This document shows positions 31,737 through 41,016 of a stretch of 64,000 bases of DNA, piece by piece. Position 1 is the first letter of the stretch. Every line of letters begins with the position of its first letter. The translations under genes and the position numbers were made by a program. A model generated the notes under the pieces. That model searched no databases, was not told where the DNA came from, and was given only the letters and a program-made list of their open reading frames with translations. This DNA is from JAJZKE01 sp963762395. Its GTDB lineage: Bacteria > Patescibacteriota > Saccharimonadia > Saccharimonadales > UBA4665. The stretch lies in the NCBI GenBank assembly GCA_963762395.1, contig CAVXKL010000004.1, positions 124,001-188,000 of the forward strand, written 5' to 3'.

Positions 31737-32744
31737 ATGATTGACAGAATAACAAACACTGATAGTGATGAAGAAGACAAAGTTTTAGAAGAAACCTTAA
31801 GGCCTAGATATTTCGCCAGCTATATCGGCCAATCACGTCTAAAACAAAACCTGAAATTAGCCATAGATGCGGCCACCAAAAGAAATGAACCGCTAGATCA
31901 TGTTCTTCTTTACGGACCACCCGGACTGGGTAAAACAACTATGGCCAATGTTATTGCTAATGAAATGAAAGCCCCAATAAGAGTTACATCCGGGCCGGCT
32001 ATAGAACGAGCCGGAGATCTAGCCAGTCTTTTAACTAATTTAAACGACCAAGACATTCTATTTATTGACGAAATACACCGGCTTAATCGTTCAGTTGCCG
32101 AAGTACTTTATTCAGCCATGGAAGACTTTAAGCTAGATATTATGGTCGGCAAGGGTCCAAGTACCCGTTCACTTAGGATCGATCTACCCAACTTCACCAT
32201 AATTGGTGCCACCACTAGAGTCGGTTCGCTAGCATCACCGCTTAGAGAACGCTTTGGTATTATTCACCGTCTAGATTTCTATACACCCCAAGAAATAGAA
32301 GCCATCATTAAAAGATCAGCTAAGATTTTAAAAGTAAAAATAGACAAGTCAGCACCGCAAATTCTAGCCAGCAGAGCAAGGCTGACACCAAGAGTTGCTA
32401 ACCGTCTGCTAAGAAGAGTCAGGGACTATGCTGATGTAAATGGTGACGGTATCATTGACCCAGATATTGCCTCTAAAGCTCTCGAACTTCTTCAGATTGA
32501 TGATATTGGTCTTGATCCAGTCGACAGGGGTCTATTAAATGCTATTATTGACCACTACGACGGCGGACCGGTAGGAGTTGAAACATTAGCTGCCATAACA
32601 GCTGAAGAGCGGACCACTATCGAAGATTTTATTGAACCTTATCTAATGCAAATTGGCCTCCTTGAAAGAACACCTAGAGGCCGAAAAGTAACCCCTAAAG
32701 CGATTAAACACTTAAAGGGAATAGAGCAGTTAAAGCTAACTTAA
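31737..32744 (+). CDS. ruvB: Holliday junction DNA helicase RuvB
   Basis: 335 aa. AAA+ motor of branch migration. Walker A YGPPGLGKTTM (residues 60-70), Walker B ILFIDEIHRL (about 105-114), sensor 1 TIIGATTR, arginine finger region PLRERFG, and a C-terminal winged helix ending RTPRGRKVTPKAIKHL. Convergent with the pilin gene, overlapping by 4 nt. Missing Shine-Dalgarno, see the promoter above. Confidence 0.98.
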   Translation: MIDRITNTDSDEEDKVLEETLRPRYFASYIGQSRLKQNLKLAIDAATKRNEPLDHVLLYGPPGLGKTTMANVIANEMKAPIRVTSGPAIERAGDLASLLTNLNDQDILFIDEIHRLNRSVAEVLYSAMEDFKLDIMVGKGPSTRSLRIDLPNFTIIGATTRVGSLASPLRERFGIIHRLDFYTPQEIEAIIKRSAKILKVKIDKSAPQILASRARLTPRVANRLLRRVRDYADVNGDGIIDPDIASKALELLQIDDIGLDPVDRGLLNAIIDHYDGGPVGVETLAAITAEERTTIEDFIEPYLMQIGLLERTPRGRKVTPKAIKHLKGIEQLKLT

Positions 32745-33220
32745 TCTAAGTTCTTTTTAACGTAAGTCGACTGGCCGTTAACACTACCCTCATAGGTAGC
32801 CGTCAGGGTATATTTCGCACAGTTTGTATCAACCGACTCGCAAGAATTACCATTACTATCTGTCACCTGGTAAGAAAAGACTTTAGGTGCTGCTAACAGG
32901 GCTAGGGAAGCATCAGCTGCATTCTGGTTTGATGACGAAGGATCAATCATATCTGAAGGATTGAGATTCGGCATATTTTTGTCCCGCCATTTGGCGTTAT
33001 TTATATCTTTTGATGAGGGGTAATAACCATTCTGGCTATAGAAAGCTTCAAGCTGTGTCTGGATAGCTACAATGTCTGTTTGTCTCTTAGAATTACGTTC
33101 CTTAACCTGGATGCCACTGTATGTCGAGATAACAATGGCCGCAAGTATGCCAATAACAACAATAACGATTAGAAGTTCAATAACTGTAAAACCACCATCT
33201 TTTCTATATAGGGATATCAT
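32741..33220 (-). CDS. Type IV pilin-like protein
   Basis: 159 aa. Class III signal: basic leader MISLYRKDGG, then the prepilin cleavage site G/FTVIELLIVIVVIGILAA (Glu at +5 of the mature protein) forming the hydrophobic assembly helix. After it, IVAIQTQLEAFYSQNGYYPS is the alpha-1 continuation typical of PilA/PulG. One Cys pair (NSCESVDTNCAKY) may form the D-loop disulfide. Type IV pili are used by Saccharibacteria for motility or host contact. No other pilus genes nearby. Confidence 0.9.
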   Translation of the reverse strand: MISLYRKDGGFTVIELLIVIVVIGILAAIVISTYSGIQVKERNSKRQTDIVAIQTQLEAFYSQNGYYPSSKDINNAKWRDKNMPNLNPSDMIDPSSSNQNAADASLALLAAPKVFSYQVTDSNGNSCESVDTNCAKYTLTATYEGSVNGQSTYVKKNLD

Positions 33221-33435
33221 TTAACCTTTTTCTTTAACTCATCTTTAATACATTTTATTACCATAAGTCTAATATAAGCAAGCAGGCAACCTTAAAATAT
33301 AAGATCTAATCGTTAAATCTTGCTTAGAAAATAGCAACTTGGTGACAGATCAATTATTAAATCGGTATAAACGTAGGCAGTTTATTTATTACAGCTAATT
33401 CAGTTATAGTACAAGTATCTTTTGATGGAGGAATT

Positions 33436-34440
33436 ATGAGTGACAACAAGGTTCGTGAAGAAAAAAGTAAAGCTCTTGGTCTGGCTTTAGATCAAATTGA
33501 AAAACAATTCGGTAAGGGATCGATCATGAAATTAGGTGAATCACCCCACGCGGTAGTGGAAACAATCTCAACCGGATCATTATCCTTAGACTTAGCGTTG
33601 GGTGGCGGCCTGCCAAGAGGCCGAGTCATTGAAATATATGGTCCTGAGAGCTCCGGTAAAACAACTGCTGCTCTGCATGTTATCGCTGAAGCTCAGAAAA
33701 TGGGTGGCACTGCTGCTTTCATTGATGCCGAACATGCCCTTGACCCATCCTATGCTAAAAGAATTGGTGTCGATATAGATAATCTTTTGTTAAGCCAGCC
33801 AGATAATGGTGAACAGGCACTTGAAATAGCTGAAACCTTAGTTAGATCAAATGCTGTTGACGTCGTTGTCATTGACTCAGTTGCCGCTCTTGTTCCAAGA
33901 GCTGAAATCGAAGGCGATATGGGTGACTCGCTGCCGGGACTGCAAGCCAGGCTTATGAGCCAGGCCCTGAGAAAACTAGCTGGTGTTATTAGCCGCTCTA
34001 AAACAACCGTTATTTTCATCAATCAAATACGAATGAAAATTGGTATTATGTTTGGCAATCCGGAAACAACCGCTGGTGGTAATGCCCTAAAATTCTACGC
34101 CTCAGTCCGAATGGATATTAGACGTATTGGTCAAATAAAGCAGGGCGACAAGGTTATCGGTAGCCGTACTAGAGTGAAGGTTGTTAAAAATAAGGTTGCA
34201 CCGCCCTTTAAAGAAGCCGAGTTTGACATCATGTATAACGAAGGCATCTCTAAATCGGGCGATATCCTAGACCTTGCTGCTAACAGGGACATAGTTGAAA
34301 AATCTGGTGCCTGGTATGCATATAAAGGTGAAAAGATTGGCCAGGGACGGGAAGCAACCAAGAGCTATTTAAGTGAGCATCCTAAGCTCATGGAAGAACT
34401 AGCAAAAGCTGTTACCATTGAAGCCTCTAAAGACGAATAA
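33436..34440 (+). CDS. recA: Recombinase RecA
   Basis: 334 aa. Walker A GPESSGKTT (about residues 70-78), Walker B VDVVVIDSVAALVP, L2/C-core GNALKFYASVRMDIR, and DNA-binding loop 1 with GDMGDSLPGLQARLMS. It drives strand exchange and SOS induction. A clear GGAGG precedes the ATG at 33436. Its TAA shares one base with the ATG of recX. The C-terminal tail is short. I saw no obvious LexA-type box in the 215-bp upstream region, which contains TATAGT at about 33409. Confidence 0.98.
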   Translation: MSDNKVREEKSKALGLALDQIEKQFGKGSIMKLGESPHAVVETISTGSLSLDLALGGGLPRGRVIEIYGPESSGKTTAALHVIAEAQKMGGTAAFIDAEHALDPSYAKRIGVDIDNLLLSQPDNGEQALEIAETLVRSNAVDVVVIDSVAALVPRAEIEGDMGDSLPGLQARLMSQALRKLAGVISRSKTTVIFINQIRMKIGIMFGNPETTAGGNALKFYASVRMDIRRIGQIKQGDKVIGSRTRVKVVKNKVAPPFKEAEFDIMYNEGISKSGDILDLAANRDIVEKSGAWYAYKGEKIGQGREATKSYLSEHPKLMEELAKAVTIEASKDE

Positions 34441-35048
34441 TGCGGATAACCAGGATCGCCAAGGCTGGTAAAGAAGACAAGTTTGCTGTCTTTTTAGATG
34501 GCACGTTAAAGCTCTTTTTATCTGGCCAGTCTATTCTTGACCTTGGTCTTAATGTTGGCCAGGAGATGGCGGACGAAAAAGTTCAGGAAATAAAAAACCT
34601 ATCAAAAGATGATGAACTTTATTTAAAAGCTCTTAAATATCTAAGTGCCCGTCTTAGAGGTGAGGATGAAATAAGGCAGTACCTAAAACGAAAAGGAGCA
34701 ACCCCAGTCCAGCAAAAAGTAATTGTCGCTAAGCTTAAGAAAATGGGCCTAATTGACGACGAAAGATTTGTCGAAGCCTTCATCCACGACAAATTTTTAG
34801 TTTCACCAGCTTCGAAAAGAAAAATAGCCTATGAGCTTAAAAAGAAACACATTGCTGAAGATATTATTTCCAGGAGTTTAAATAACGACCAGATATCCGA
34901 TGAAGAAAACCTGAAAAAACTAATTGAAATAAAAAGGCGTCAATCTAAATACCAAGATGATCTAAAGCTAATGCAGTACCTTGTTAGAAACGGTTTTAAC
35001 TACGGCGATGTTAAAAGGGCCTTAAGTTACTTGACAGATAAATACTAG
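34440..35048 (+). CDS. recX: RecA regulator RecX
   Basis: 202 aa. RecX inhibits RecA filaments. Three-helix repeats are visible: YLKALKYLSARLRGEDEIRQ, MGLIDDERFVEAFIHDKF, SKRKIAYELKKKHIAEDII, and a fourth NLKKLIEIKRRQSKYQDDLK with FNYGDVKRAL. Overlaps the recA stop by one base, so co-translated. Convergent overlap of 4 nt with the PRC-barrel gene. Confidence 0.92.
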   Translation: MRITRIAKAGKEDKFAVFLDGTLKLFLSGQSILDLGLNVGQEMADEKVQEIKNLSKDDELYLKALKYLSARLRGEDEIRQYLKRKGATPVQQKVIVAKLKKMGLIDDERFVEAFIHDKFLVSPASKRKIAYELKKKHIAEDIISRSLNNDQISDEENLKKLIEIKRRQSKYQDDLKLMQYLVRNGFNYGDVKRALSYLTDKY

Positions 35049-35563
35049 ATAACACTGGCTTTAGCCTGGGCTGGGACAGCTTCAATGCTGTCATTAATGA
35101 TTATTCTTCTGGGGGTAATCTCATTTATCTGACTACGATCAATTATTAAACTGCCACCGCTAAAGTTCCTATATATCGGTTGAGCGACATAAATCTTTTG
35201 GATATACATAGTTTCAATCTCACCAGCATAATCATGCACCTTACCGATTTTTTCTCCCGATAATGATTCGACTTGTTTGCCCATAGGATCGTAGCTAATA
35301 TCCAATATTTCTTTTAACCTGACTAAATCTTCTGGCTGGCTTAATACATCATGATCATTAACAATGTAGCCGGCCGGCAGGGTTTCTCTAATATCTTGTT
35401 CAAGTAGAATAAGCTGGTTTTTAGAGTATCTGTCCTGGCAATAGAAGCCTTCAATTTTAAGATTATCAGGATTAATTATTGGCCTTAGGATTGTAGCAAT
35501 CGGGGCATTAGTCCGAAGAGATAAAACCTTTTTGTTTATTAGATCATGGCTTAAAATTAACAT
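35045..35563 (-). CDS. PRC-barrel domain protein
   Basis: 172 aa, likely two PRC-barrel-like units: residues 1-75 (LILSHDLINKKVLSLRTNAP, KIEGFYCQDRYS) and 80-160 (DPMGKQVESLSGEKIGKVHD). PRC barrels occur in RimM, photosynthetic reaction centres and small regulatory proteins; similar two-repeat proteins are common in Saccharibacteria. TATACT ends 7 nt before the ATG. Function unknown. Confidence 0.75.
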   Translation of the reverse strand: MLILSHDLINKKVLSLRTNAPIATILRPIINPDNLKIEGFYCQDRYSKNQLILLEQDIRETLPAGYIVNDHDVLSQPEDLVRLKEILDISYDPMGKQVESLSGEKIGKVHDYAGEIETMYIQKIYVAQPIYRNFSGGSLIIDRSQINEITPRRIIINDSIEAVPAQAKASVI

Positions 35564-35629
35564 CCCTTTAAGTATACCGCTTCTGACAAAGACGGCTACT
35601 TTAAGTTACACTTCTTGTAGGCTAATAAT

Positions 35630-36088
35630 ATGAATGAAGTAACAATAACCACTAGAACAACCGAAGAGACTATCAGGCTTGGTCATAAACTAGGCGCCAA
35701 CCTAAGAGGCGGAGAGATAATTGAGCTAATCTCTGACCTTGGCGGTGGTAAAACTACTTTAGCAAAAGGAATAACTAAAGGTGCCGGCAGCCGGGATCTA
35801 GTATCAAGTCCGAGCTTTACTATCTGTAACGAATACCAATGCTTAAAATTCAAAATCTACCACTTTGACTTTTACCGCTTAAGTGAGCCGGGCATTGTTC
35901 GTCGGGAACTCGAGGAGGTAATGGATAATCCAAACAGTGTCATCATTCTTGAATGGCCAGAAGTAGTTGAGAATGTTATTCCTAAAGAACACATTGTTAT
36001 CCGGATTGAATCGCCGGCTAAAGACAATCGTGATTTAACCATTAAATATACCAAAGACTTAAAGTACTTGACGGAAGGACTGAAATGA
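35630..36088 (+). CDS. tsaE: tRNA threonylcarbamoyladenosine biosynthesis ATPase TsaE
   Basis: 152 aa. Essential ATPase of the t6A37 tRNA modification complex (with TsaB/TsaD). P-loop SDLGGGKTTLAKGI (about residues 41-54), then SSPSFTICNEY, KIYHFDFYRLSEP and a Walker-B-like VIILEWPEVVENVIP. Overlaps tsaB by 4 nt (ATGA). Confidence 0.94.
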   Translation: MNEVTITTRTTEETIRLGHKLGANLRGGEIIELISDLGGGKTTLAKGITKGAGSRDLVSSPSFTICNEYQCLKFKIYHFDFYRLSEPGIVRRELEEVMDNPNSVIILEWPEVVENVIPKEHIVIRIESPAKDNRDLTIKYTKDLKYLTEGLK

Positions 36089-36477
36089 TCATCCTAGCAA
36101 TTAAAACCGACCAACCTGAAAGTGAATTCCGGCTACTTGATGACCATAAGACGCTAGAATACGTAAGATACCTGGCTCACCATGATCTAGCTAGAACAAT
36201 CCATGTTCAAATATCCAATTTGCTTAAAAAACGTGACTTAGACTGGTCAAATATTGAAGGTCTGGTTTCTTTTCGGGGACCGGGCAGCTTTACGGGACTT
36301 CGGATTGGTCTCACTGTTTCAAATACCTTGGCCTATAGTCTTAAAATCCCAATTGTCGGCGAAGAAGGAGACGATTGGTTAAGCAGCGGTATCACCAAGC
36401 TTCTCAAAAACAAAAATGATGAAATAGTCATCCCATTTTACGGTGCCGAACCCAACATCACTAAAGCGAAGAAATGA
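36085..36477 (+). CDS. tsaB: TsaB-like protein, short form
   Basis: 130 aa; usual TsaB is about 220-230 aa. The N-terminal ASKHA part is present: ILAIKTDQPESEFRL, LARTIHVQISNLLKKRDLDW and the hallmark VSFRGPGSFTGLRIGLTVSN. The C-terminal half is missing. TsaB is a scaffold for TsaD in t6A synthesis. Short versions are common in CPR genomes, so it may be functional. Translationally coupled to tsaE. Confidence 0.85.
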   Translation: MIILAIKTDQPESEFRLLDDHKTLEYVRYLAHHDLARTIHVQISNLLKKRDLDWSNIEGLVSFRGPGSFTGLRIGLTVSNTLAYSLKIPIVGEEGDDWLSSGITKLLKNKNDEIVIPFYGAEPNITKAKK

Positions 36478-36663
36478 CTAACTGGCGAATTTATTGCTAG
36501 CCTTTCAATAAAAAGGTATATTTAAAGCTAAGGAATTATCGTTATATTATTCAAGCGACAAATCCGAGAGATTTTATTGTTATTAGATTTATAGGTAAGA
36601 CTCTAAGAAACTAGTGAAGTGATAGCGAGCTTTCAAAAAGCTTACCTTATATAAGGAGGAAGT

Positions 36664-38172
36664 ATGCTTTACGTCGTATTCGCGATAGTTGGGCTTGTTG
36701 TTGGTTTTGGTGCCAATATGGTTGTCTCTAAAAACCGTATGACCAATGCTGAAGCTAATGCCAAAAAAGAACTAGAAAAAGCCAGAAAAGAAGCAACCAA
36801 ATTAGTTGATGAAGCTAAGGAAGAAGCAAATAAATCAGTTGAAGAAACTAGACAAGAAGAGCAGTCGAGACGAAAAGAGCTTAAAGATATTGAGGCTCGT
36901 TTAGTTAACCGTGAAGAGGCACTGGATAAAAAATTGGACGAAATAGACAAAAGAACAGAAAAGGTTAGGGCTTCAGAAGATGAAATCGAACAACTCAAAG
37001 ATGAGATCAGGGATATCCGTGTTAAACAGCAGGATAAACTAGAAAAAATAGCTAAGCTTACTAAAGATGAAGCTGCCGAAAAGTTAATGCAGATGACCGA
37101 GAAAGATATTAAAAATGATCTCTTAGGCCTAGTTAGCAAACTACAGAATGAAGCTCGGGAAAACGCTGACGAACAAGCTGGTCTGATCATCACAACGGCC
37201 ATGGAAAGAATGGCTAGTGATGTAACTGCCGAGAGAACAATTACTTCAATTAAACTTGAAGATGAGGAAATGAAGGGCCGAATAATCGGCAAGGAAGGCC
37301 GAAACATACAGGCTTTGCAGCGAGCTACCGGTGTCGACATTATGGTTGATGACACACCCGGATATATTGTTTTAAGTAGTTTTGACCCAGTCAGACGGGA
37401 AGTTGCCCGTCAGGCTCTTGAAATGCTTATAAAGGATGGTCGTATCCACCCTGGACGCATTGAAGAAGTAGTTGAAAAAGCTCAAAAGAACGTTGAAAAG
37501 GATGTTGTTAGAGCCGGTGAGGATGCTGCCCGGGAAGTTGGTATTATTGGTATACCCAAAGAGATACTGCACTTACTTGGGGAGCTTAGGTATCGGACAA
37601 GTTACGGTCAGAATGTCTTAAAGCACAGCACTGAAATGGCCCACATGGCCGGCATGATTGCTGAAGAAGTTGACGCTAACGTCAAAACAGCTAAATATGC
37701 TGCTTTAGTCCATGACATAGGTAAGGCCCTAACTCATAAAATGGAAGGTAAACACCATCACATATCTGGTGAAATACTTAGAAAGTATGGTGCTCCAGAA
37801 GAAGTAGCATTGGCTGCCGAACAACACCATGACGACATGGAGGCGACCAGCGTCGAAGCCTTAATAATTAGGGTGGTTGATGCTGTTAGCGCTTCAAGGC
37901 CGGGAGCAAGAAACATTAGTGCTGAAAACTTTGTGGAACGAATGAAAGAACTAGAAAATGTTGCAAACAGCTTTTCAGGCATCGAAAAATCCTACGCTAT
38001 TAGTGCTGGTCGGGAGGTTAGAGTCTTTGTCCAGCCTAAACAAATAGATGATCTATCGGCTATTAAGTTAGCCAGAGACATAGCCACTAAGATTGAATCA
38101 ACTATGCAGTATCCGGGCACCATAAAAATAAATGTTATCCGTGAAACTAGAGCAGTTGAATTCGCTAAATAG
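36664..38172 (+). CDS. rny: Ribonuclease Y
   Basis: 502 aa. Membrane-anchored endoribonuclease initiating mRNA decay. N-terminal span (residues 2-20), long coiled coil (about 25-180, Glu/Lys-rich), KH domain with GRIIGKEGRNIQALQRATGV, and an HD domain with AALVHDIGKALTHKMEGKHH. A strong AGGAGG precedes the ATG and lies within the end of the palindrome CCTTATATAAGG (36645-36656), which might mask it. The 186-bp upstream region has no gene. ymdB follows 7 nt downstream, a common CPR/Firmicutes pairing. Confidence 0.97.
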   Translation: MLYVVFAIVGLVVGFGANMVVSKNRMTNAEANAKKELEKARKEATKLVDEAKEEANKSVEETRQEEQSRRKELKDIEARLVNREEALDKKLDEIDKRTEKVRASEDEIEQLKDEIRDIRVKQQDKLEKIAKLTKDEAAEKLMQMTEKDIKNDLLGLVSKLQNEARENADEQAGLIITTAMERMASDVTAERTITSIKLEDEEMKGRIIGKEGRNIQALQRATGVDIMVDDTPGYIVLSSFDPVRREVARQALEMLIKDGRIHPGRIEEVVEKAQKNVEKDVVRAGEDAAREVGIIGIPKEILHLLGELRYRTSYGQNVLKHSTEMAHMAGMIAEEVDANVKTAKYAALVHDIGKALTHKMEGKHHHISGEILRKYGAPEEVALAAEQHHDDMEATSVEALIIRVVDAVSASRPGARNISAENFVERMKELENVANSFSGIEKSYAISAGREVRVFVQPKQIDDLSAIKLARDIATKIESTMQYPGTIKINVIRETRAVEFAK

Positions 38173-38179
38173 GCCTTAG

Positions 38180-38980
38180 ATGAGACTGCTATATATCGGT
38201 GACATAATGGGAACTCTTGGAGTTCAGGCAGTCTCTGATATTCTGAGCAACCTCAGATCTGAAGAAAGTATAGATATTGTCTGTGCTCAAGCCGAGAACG
38301 TCACCGACGGCAAAGGTATCTCAAGCGAAGATTTAAAGAAACTTAAAGAGCTTGGCATAGATTTCTTCACAGGTGGTAATTGGACGCTGTACCTCAAGGA
38401 TATCGAACCCGCACTGAATGATCCTAGCGAGCCAATAATTCGTCCAGCCAACTATCCTGAAGGAACTGCCGGTCTTGGCTATAAGTATCTTATGACTAAA
38501 GATGGTCCTGTTCTGTTTATTAGTCTCTTGGGACAAATAGTAGGACGAGATGCAGACAGGGAAACAGACAATCCGCTTCAAGTAGTCGATGAAATACTAG
38601 CTAAGGAAAAGGACATAAAAAAGATTGCTATAATCGTTAATTTCCACGGTGATTACTCAAGTGAAAAAGTAGTCATTGGTCACTATCTAGACGGAAGGGT
38701 ATCGGTAGTGGTAGGTGATCACTGGCATGTACCTACAGCTGATGCCCGAATTCTGCCGAAGGGTACAGCTCATATTACTGATGTTGGTATGTGCGGAGCC
38801 TTAAACTCATCACTAGGGGTTAAGCTGGATGTTATTGTAAGTCGGTGGCGAGACGGTCTAAAAGTTCGTAATGAACTTGAAGTTAATGGACCGTTGCAGT
38901 TTAATGCCATGTTAATAGACATTGATACGTCAAATGGCCAGGCTAAAAGCATTAAACAAATACAAAGGGTAATTAATTAA
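38180..38980 (+). CDS. ymdB: YmdB-family metallophosphoesterase
   Basis: 266 aa, the TIGR00282 family. Metal ligands are in RLLYIGDIMGTLGVQ (Asp), CAQAENVTDGKGIS (Asn), FFTGGNWTLYL (Asn), IVNFHGDYSSEK (His) and VVVGDHWHVPTADARILPKG (His pair). It hydrolyses 2',3'-cyclic nucleotides and affects RNase Y activity in B. subtilis. The 7-nt gap to rny indicates one operon. In canonical enzymes the second motif reads GNHxW/D-like; here GGNW. Confidence 0.93.
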   Translation: MRLLYIGDIMGTLGVQAVSDILSNLRSEESIDIVCAQAENVTDGKGISSEDLKKLKELGIDFFTGGNWTLYLKDIEPALNDPSEPIIRPANYPEGTAGLGYKYLMTKDGPVLFISLLGQIVGRDADRETDNPLQVVDEILAKEKDIKKIAIIVNFHGDYSSEKVVIGHYLDGRVSVVVGDHWHVPTADARILPKGTAHITDVGMCGALNSSLGVKLDVIVSRWRDGLKVRNELEVNGPLQFNAMLIDIDTSNGQAKSIKQIQRVIN

Positions 38981-39005
38981 AACTGTTGATATAATGTTCT
39001 CTTAT

Positions 39006-39082
39006 CGGGGATTGGCGCAGTTGGCTAGCGCGCCGCGTTTGGGACGCGGAGGTCGGAGGTTCGAGTCCTCTATCCCCGACCA
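39006..39082 (+). tRNA. tRNA-Pro (anticodon TGG), CCA encoded
   Basis: Acceptor CGGGGAT (39006-39012) pairs with ATCCCCG (39072-39078); anticodon loop TTTGGGA; T arm GGAGGTTCGAGTCCTC; discriminator A, CCA 39080-39082. TATAAT at 38990-38995 is the probable -10. Its 3' end is the integration site of a second recombinase element. Confidence 0.97.
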
Positions 39083-40890
39083 GTAGATATTTTACTCAAG
39101 TCCACTAACATATCGTATGGTTTATTGAGCTTAATAACAGATACACAATCATCACCAGCTCGTAGGTTCAACACTACTTCGTTTAGGACTGTATCCCGCT
39201 CCACTAAATCCCTAGTTTTATTTAGTGTCTTCAGATACGACTTAGTGAGTTCGTAGAACTTTTCTGGTGTTGGTATAGCGTACTTTAATTTTTCTATCTC
39301 CGCATTTGCAGCCTTTATATTAGCCCCAGCTACGTTAATAAGGTTCTGGTGATACTCTAGCTTGCCAGCGTGGTGTTTAGCGTACTCTTTGGGGTAGTTG
39401 CTCTGGAAGTCCTGATATTTAGCGTACTGCTTGTTATTGTGGGTAAGGCTGGTCTTCGCTTCGTTTAACTTGCGTTTGGCAATGGCTTTTTCTTGGGCAA
39501 CTTTCACTTCAAGTTTATCTATGTGGTACTTGTAGGCTTCCTCGCTTTTCTTGGTACACTGCCTGAGCATTTCTTCAATAGGCGGTACAACATATAAAGC
39601 CCTGATACTTCGCTTCAGCCTCTTACCATACTTTTCTAGGGCAGCTTTATCATTGTGGCGGATACATTGCCTGTTACGGCAGTACCAGCTTATGAGCCAC
39701 ATACCTTTGTTTTTGCCACGCTTAATCTCTTGGTGCTGGAACTGCATATTGGAATCACAAAAATCACAAATTACCTTGTTGCGTAGCAGCCCATAGTCAA
39801 GCCTAGCTGCTGCTGTACCTTTGCCAGCATATTCTTTACCAAAATCACTGGCAGCTTCACGGTTGAGTAATATGTATTCGTCAGGTGTTATGAGAGGCAA
39901 GAAGTCATACAAGTCCACTAAGTTGGCTATGGTGTCGCCATGATGATATAAGCCAAAGTAAAAAGAAGATTCAAATAACTTACCAACTTTGTTTTTAGTC
40001 ATCTTAACGACCCTATACTCATCGTCTGCAAATGTATGCTCACTAAAGTATGAATCGTTAAGGAAGTCCGCTATCTCCTCGTTAGTATTGCCTTGATTCA
40101 GTCGCATATCCACCGCCTCACGGAGTAGTTGCCAGTTGTAGCCGTCTGGTATGAAATGCCCCGAATCTTTATCAACGTAGTAGCCCTTTTTGACCACGCC
40201 GTTGTACTTGCCATCTCTAATATTGCCACTTGTGCCTCGGCTTACATCTACTGACAGCTTGTCTGAGTATTGCTTGGAAGTGGCAAATAAAATGCCTAGT
40301 AACATCTTGCCATTTGGGTTATTTTCAAACTGGTAGGTTCTGAAAGCAAGGTCTTGGATTTGCTCTAGGTCTACCATTTCAATAAGTTCGCCAGCCTCTT
40401 TCATGTTGCGGGATAACCTGTCTGGTGACCAAGCAATGAGACCATGATATTTACCAAGCCTGAAGCCCTCAACCATCTTGTCAAAAATAGGGCGGTTACC
40501 AGACTTTTTGGCAGAGCCAGATTCACTAATAATGTCTTCTGGCTTAATATCAACTACCATGTGTTGGGCTAACTCAAGACACTCAGATTCTTGGTCTTCC
40601 AATGACCGCACTTGTTTGGCTTCGTCATCAGTGGACTTGCGAATATAGATGACGTAACGGCGTTTTTCTTTTGGCAGAATCTTTATTAGGCTCTCTTGCT
40701 GTTTAGTGAAGTAGTCGGTTAGGTCATCAACATTGCGTTTACTAATAGGCAGCTTGAATATGTTAGGGTTCTGCTGCATACGCTGCTCAACCGCTTTTTC
40801 AGCAGCGAGTCTTTTATGCTCAGATAATTTGACTATCGTACGCTTCTTACGAGGCTTCTTTGTTTTGTCTGTACTTGCTTCGTTAGCCAT
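39070..40890 (-). CDS. Large serine recombinase of the tRNA-Pro element
   Basis: 606 aa from the ATG at 40890 (MANEASTDKTKK), after a TACAAT box ending 6 nt upstream; a frame to 40914 is less likely. Basic N-terminal extension of about 75 aa, then catalytic domain with YVIYIRKSTDDEAKQ (nucleophilic Ser) and LIAWSPDRLSRNMKEAG, recombinase domain, zinc ribbon (CDFCDSNMQFQH, WYCRNRQCIRH), coiled coil, and a tail DMLVDLSKISTGRG. The final codons and stop lie in the 3' end of tRNA-Pro on the other strand, as at tRNA-Lys. Confidence 0.9.
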   Translation of the reverse strand: MANEASTDKTKKPRKKRTIVKLSEHKRLAAEKAVEQRMQQNPNIFKLPISKRNVDDLTDYFTKQQESLIKILPKEKRRYVIYIRKSTDDEAKQVRSLEDQESECLELAQHMVVDIKPEDIISESGSAKKSGNRPIFDKMVEGFRLGKYHGLIAWSPDRLSRNMKEAGELIEMVDLEQIQDLAFRTYQFENNPNGKMLLGILFATSKQYSDKLSVDVSRGTSGNIRDGKYNGVVKKGYYVDKDSGHFIPDGYNWQLLREAVDMRLNQGNTNEEIADFLNDSYFSEHTFADDEYRVVKMTKNKVGKLFESSFYFGLYHHGDTIANLVDLYDFLPLITPDEYILLNREAASDFGKEYAGKGTAAARLDYGLLRNKVICDFCDSNMQFQHQEIKRGKNKGMWLISWYCRNRQCIRHNDKAALEKYGKRLKRSIRALYVVPPIEEMLRQCTKKSEEAYKYHIDKLEVKVAQEKAIAKRKLNEAKTSLTHNNKQYAKYQDFQSNYPKEYAKHHAGKLEYHQNLINVAGANIKAANAEIEKLKYAIPTPEKFYELTKSYLKTLNKTRDLVERDTVLNEVVLNLRAGDDCVSVIKLNKPYDMLVDLSKISTGRG

Positions 40891-41016
40891 GCAACGATTG
40901 TAGCATTGAAACAAGCCATTTTACCCCATAAACACCCCACTTAAACCGTGCTTTGTAGGTGTTAGGCTATAAATTGTTAAGGTGCAAACTGGTGGAGTTT
41001 TAGGCTGGTTTTGGTA

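Noticed and set aside
36478..36663. Riboswitch in the rny leader
   Set aside because: Only short hairpins (AGCTTT/AAAGCT and CCTTATATAAGG) are visible; there is no conserved aptamer-like core that I can recognise.
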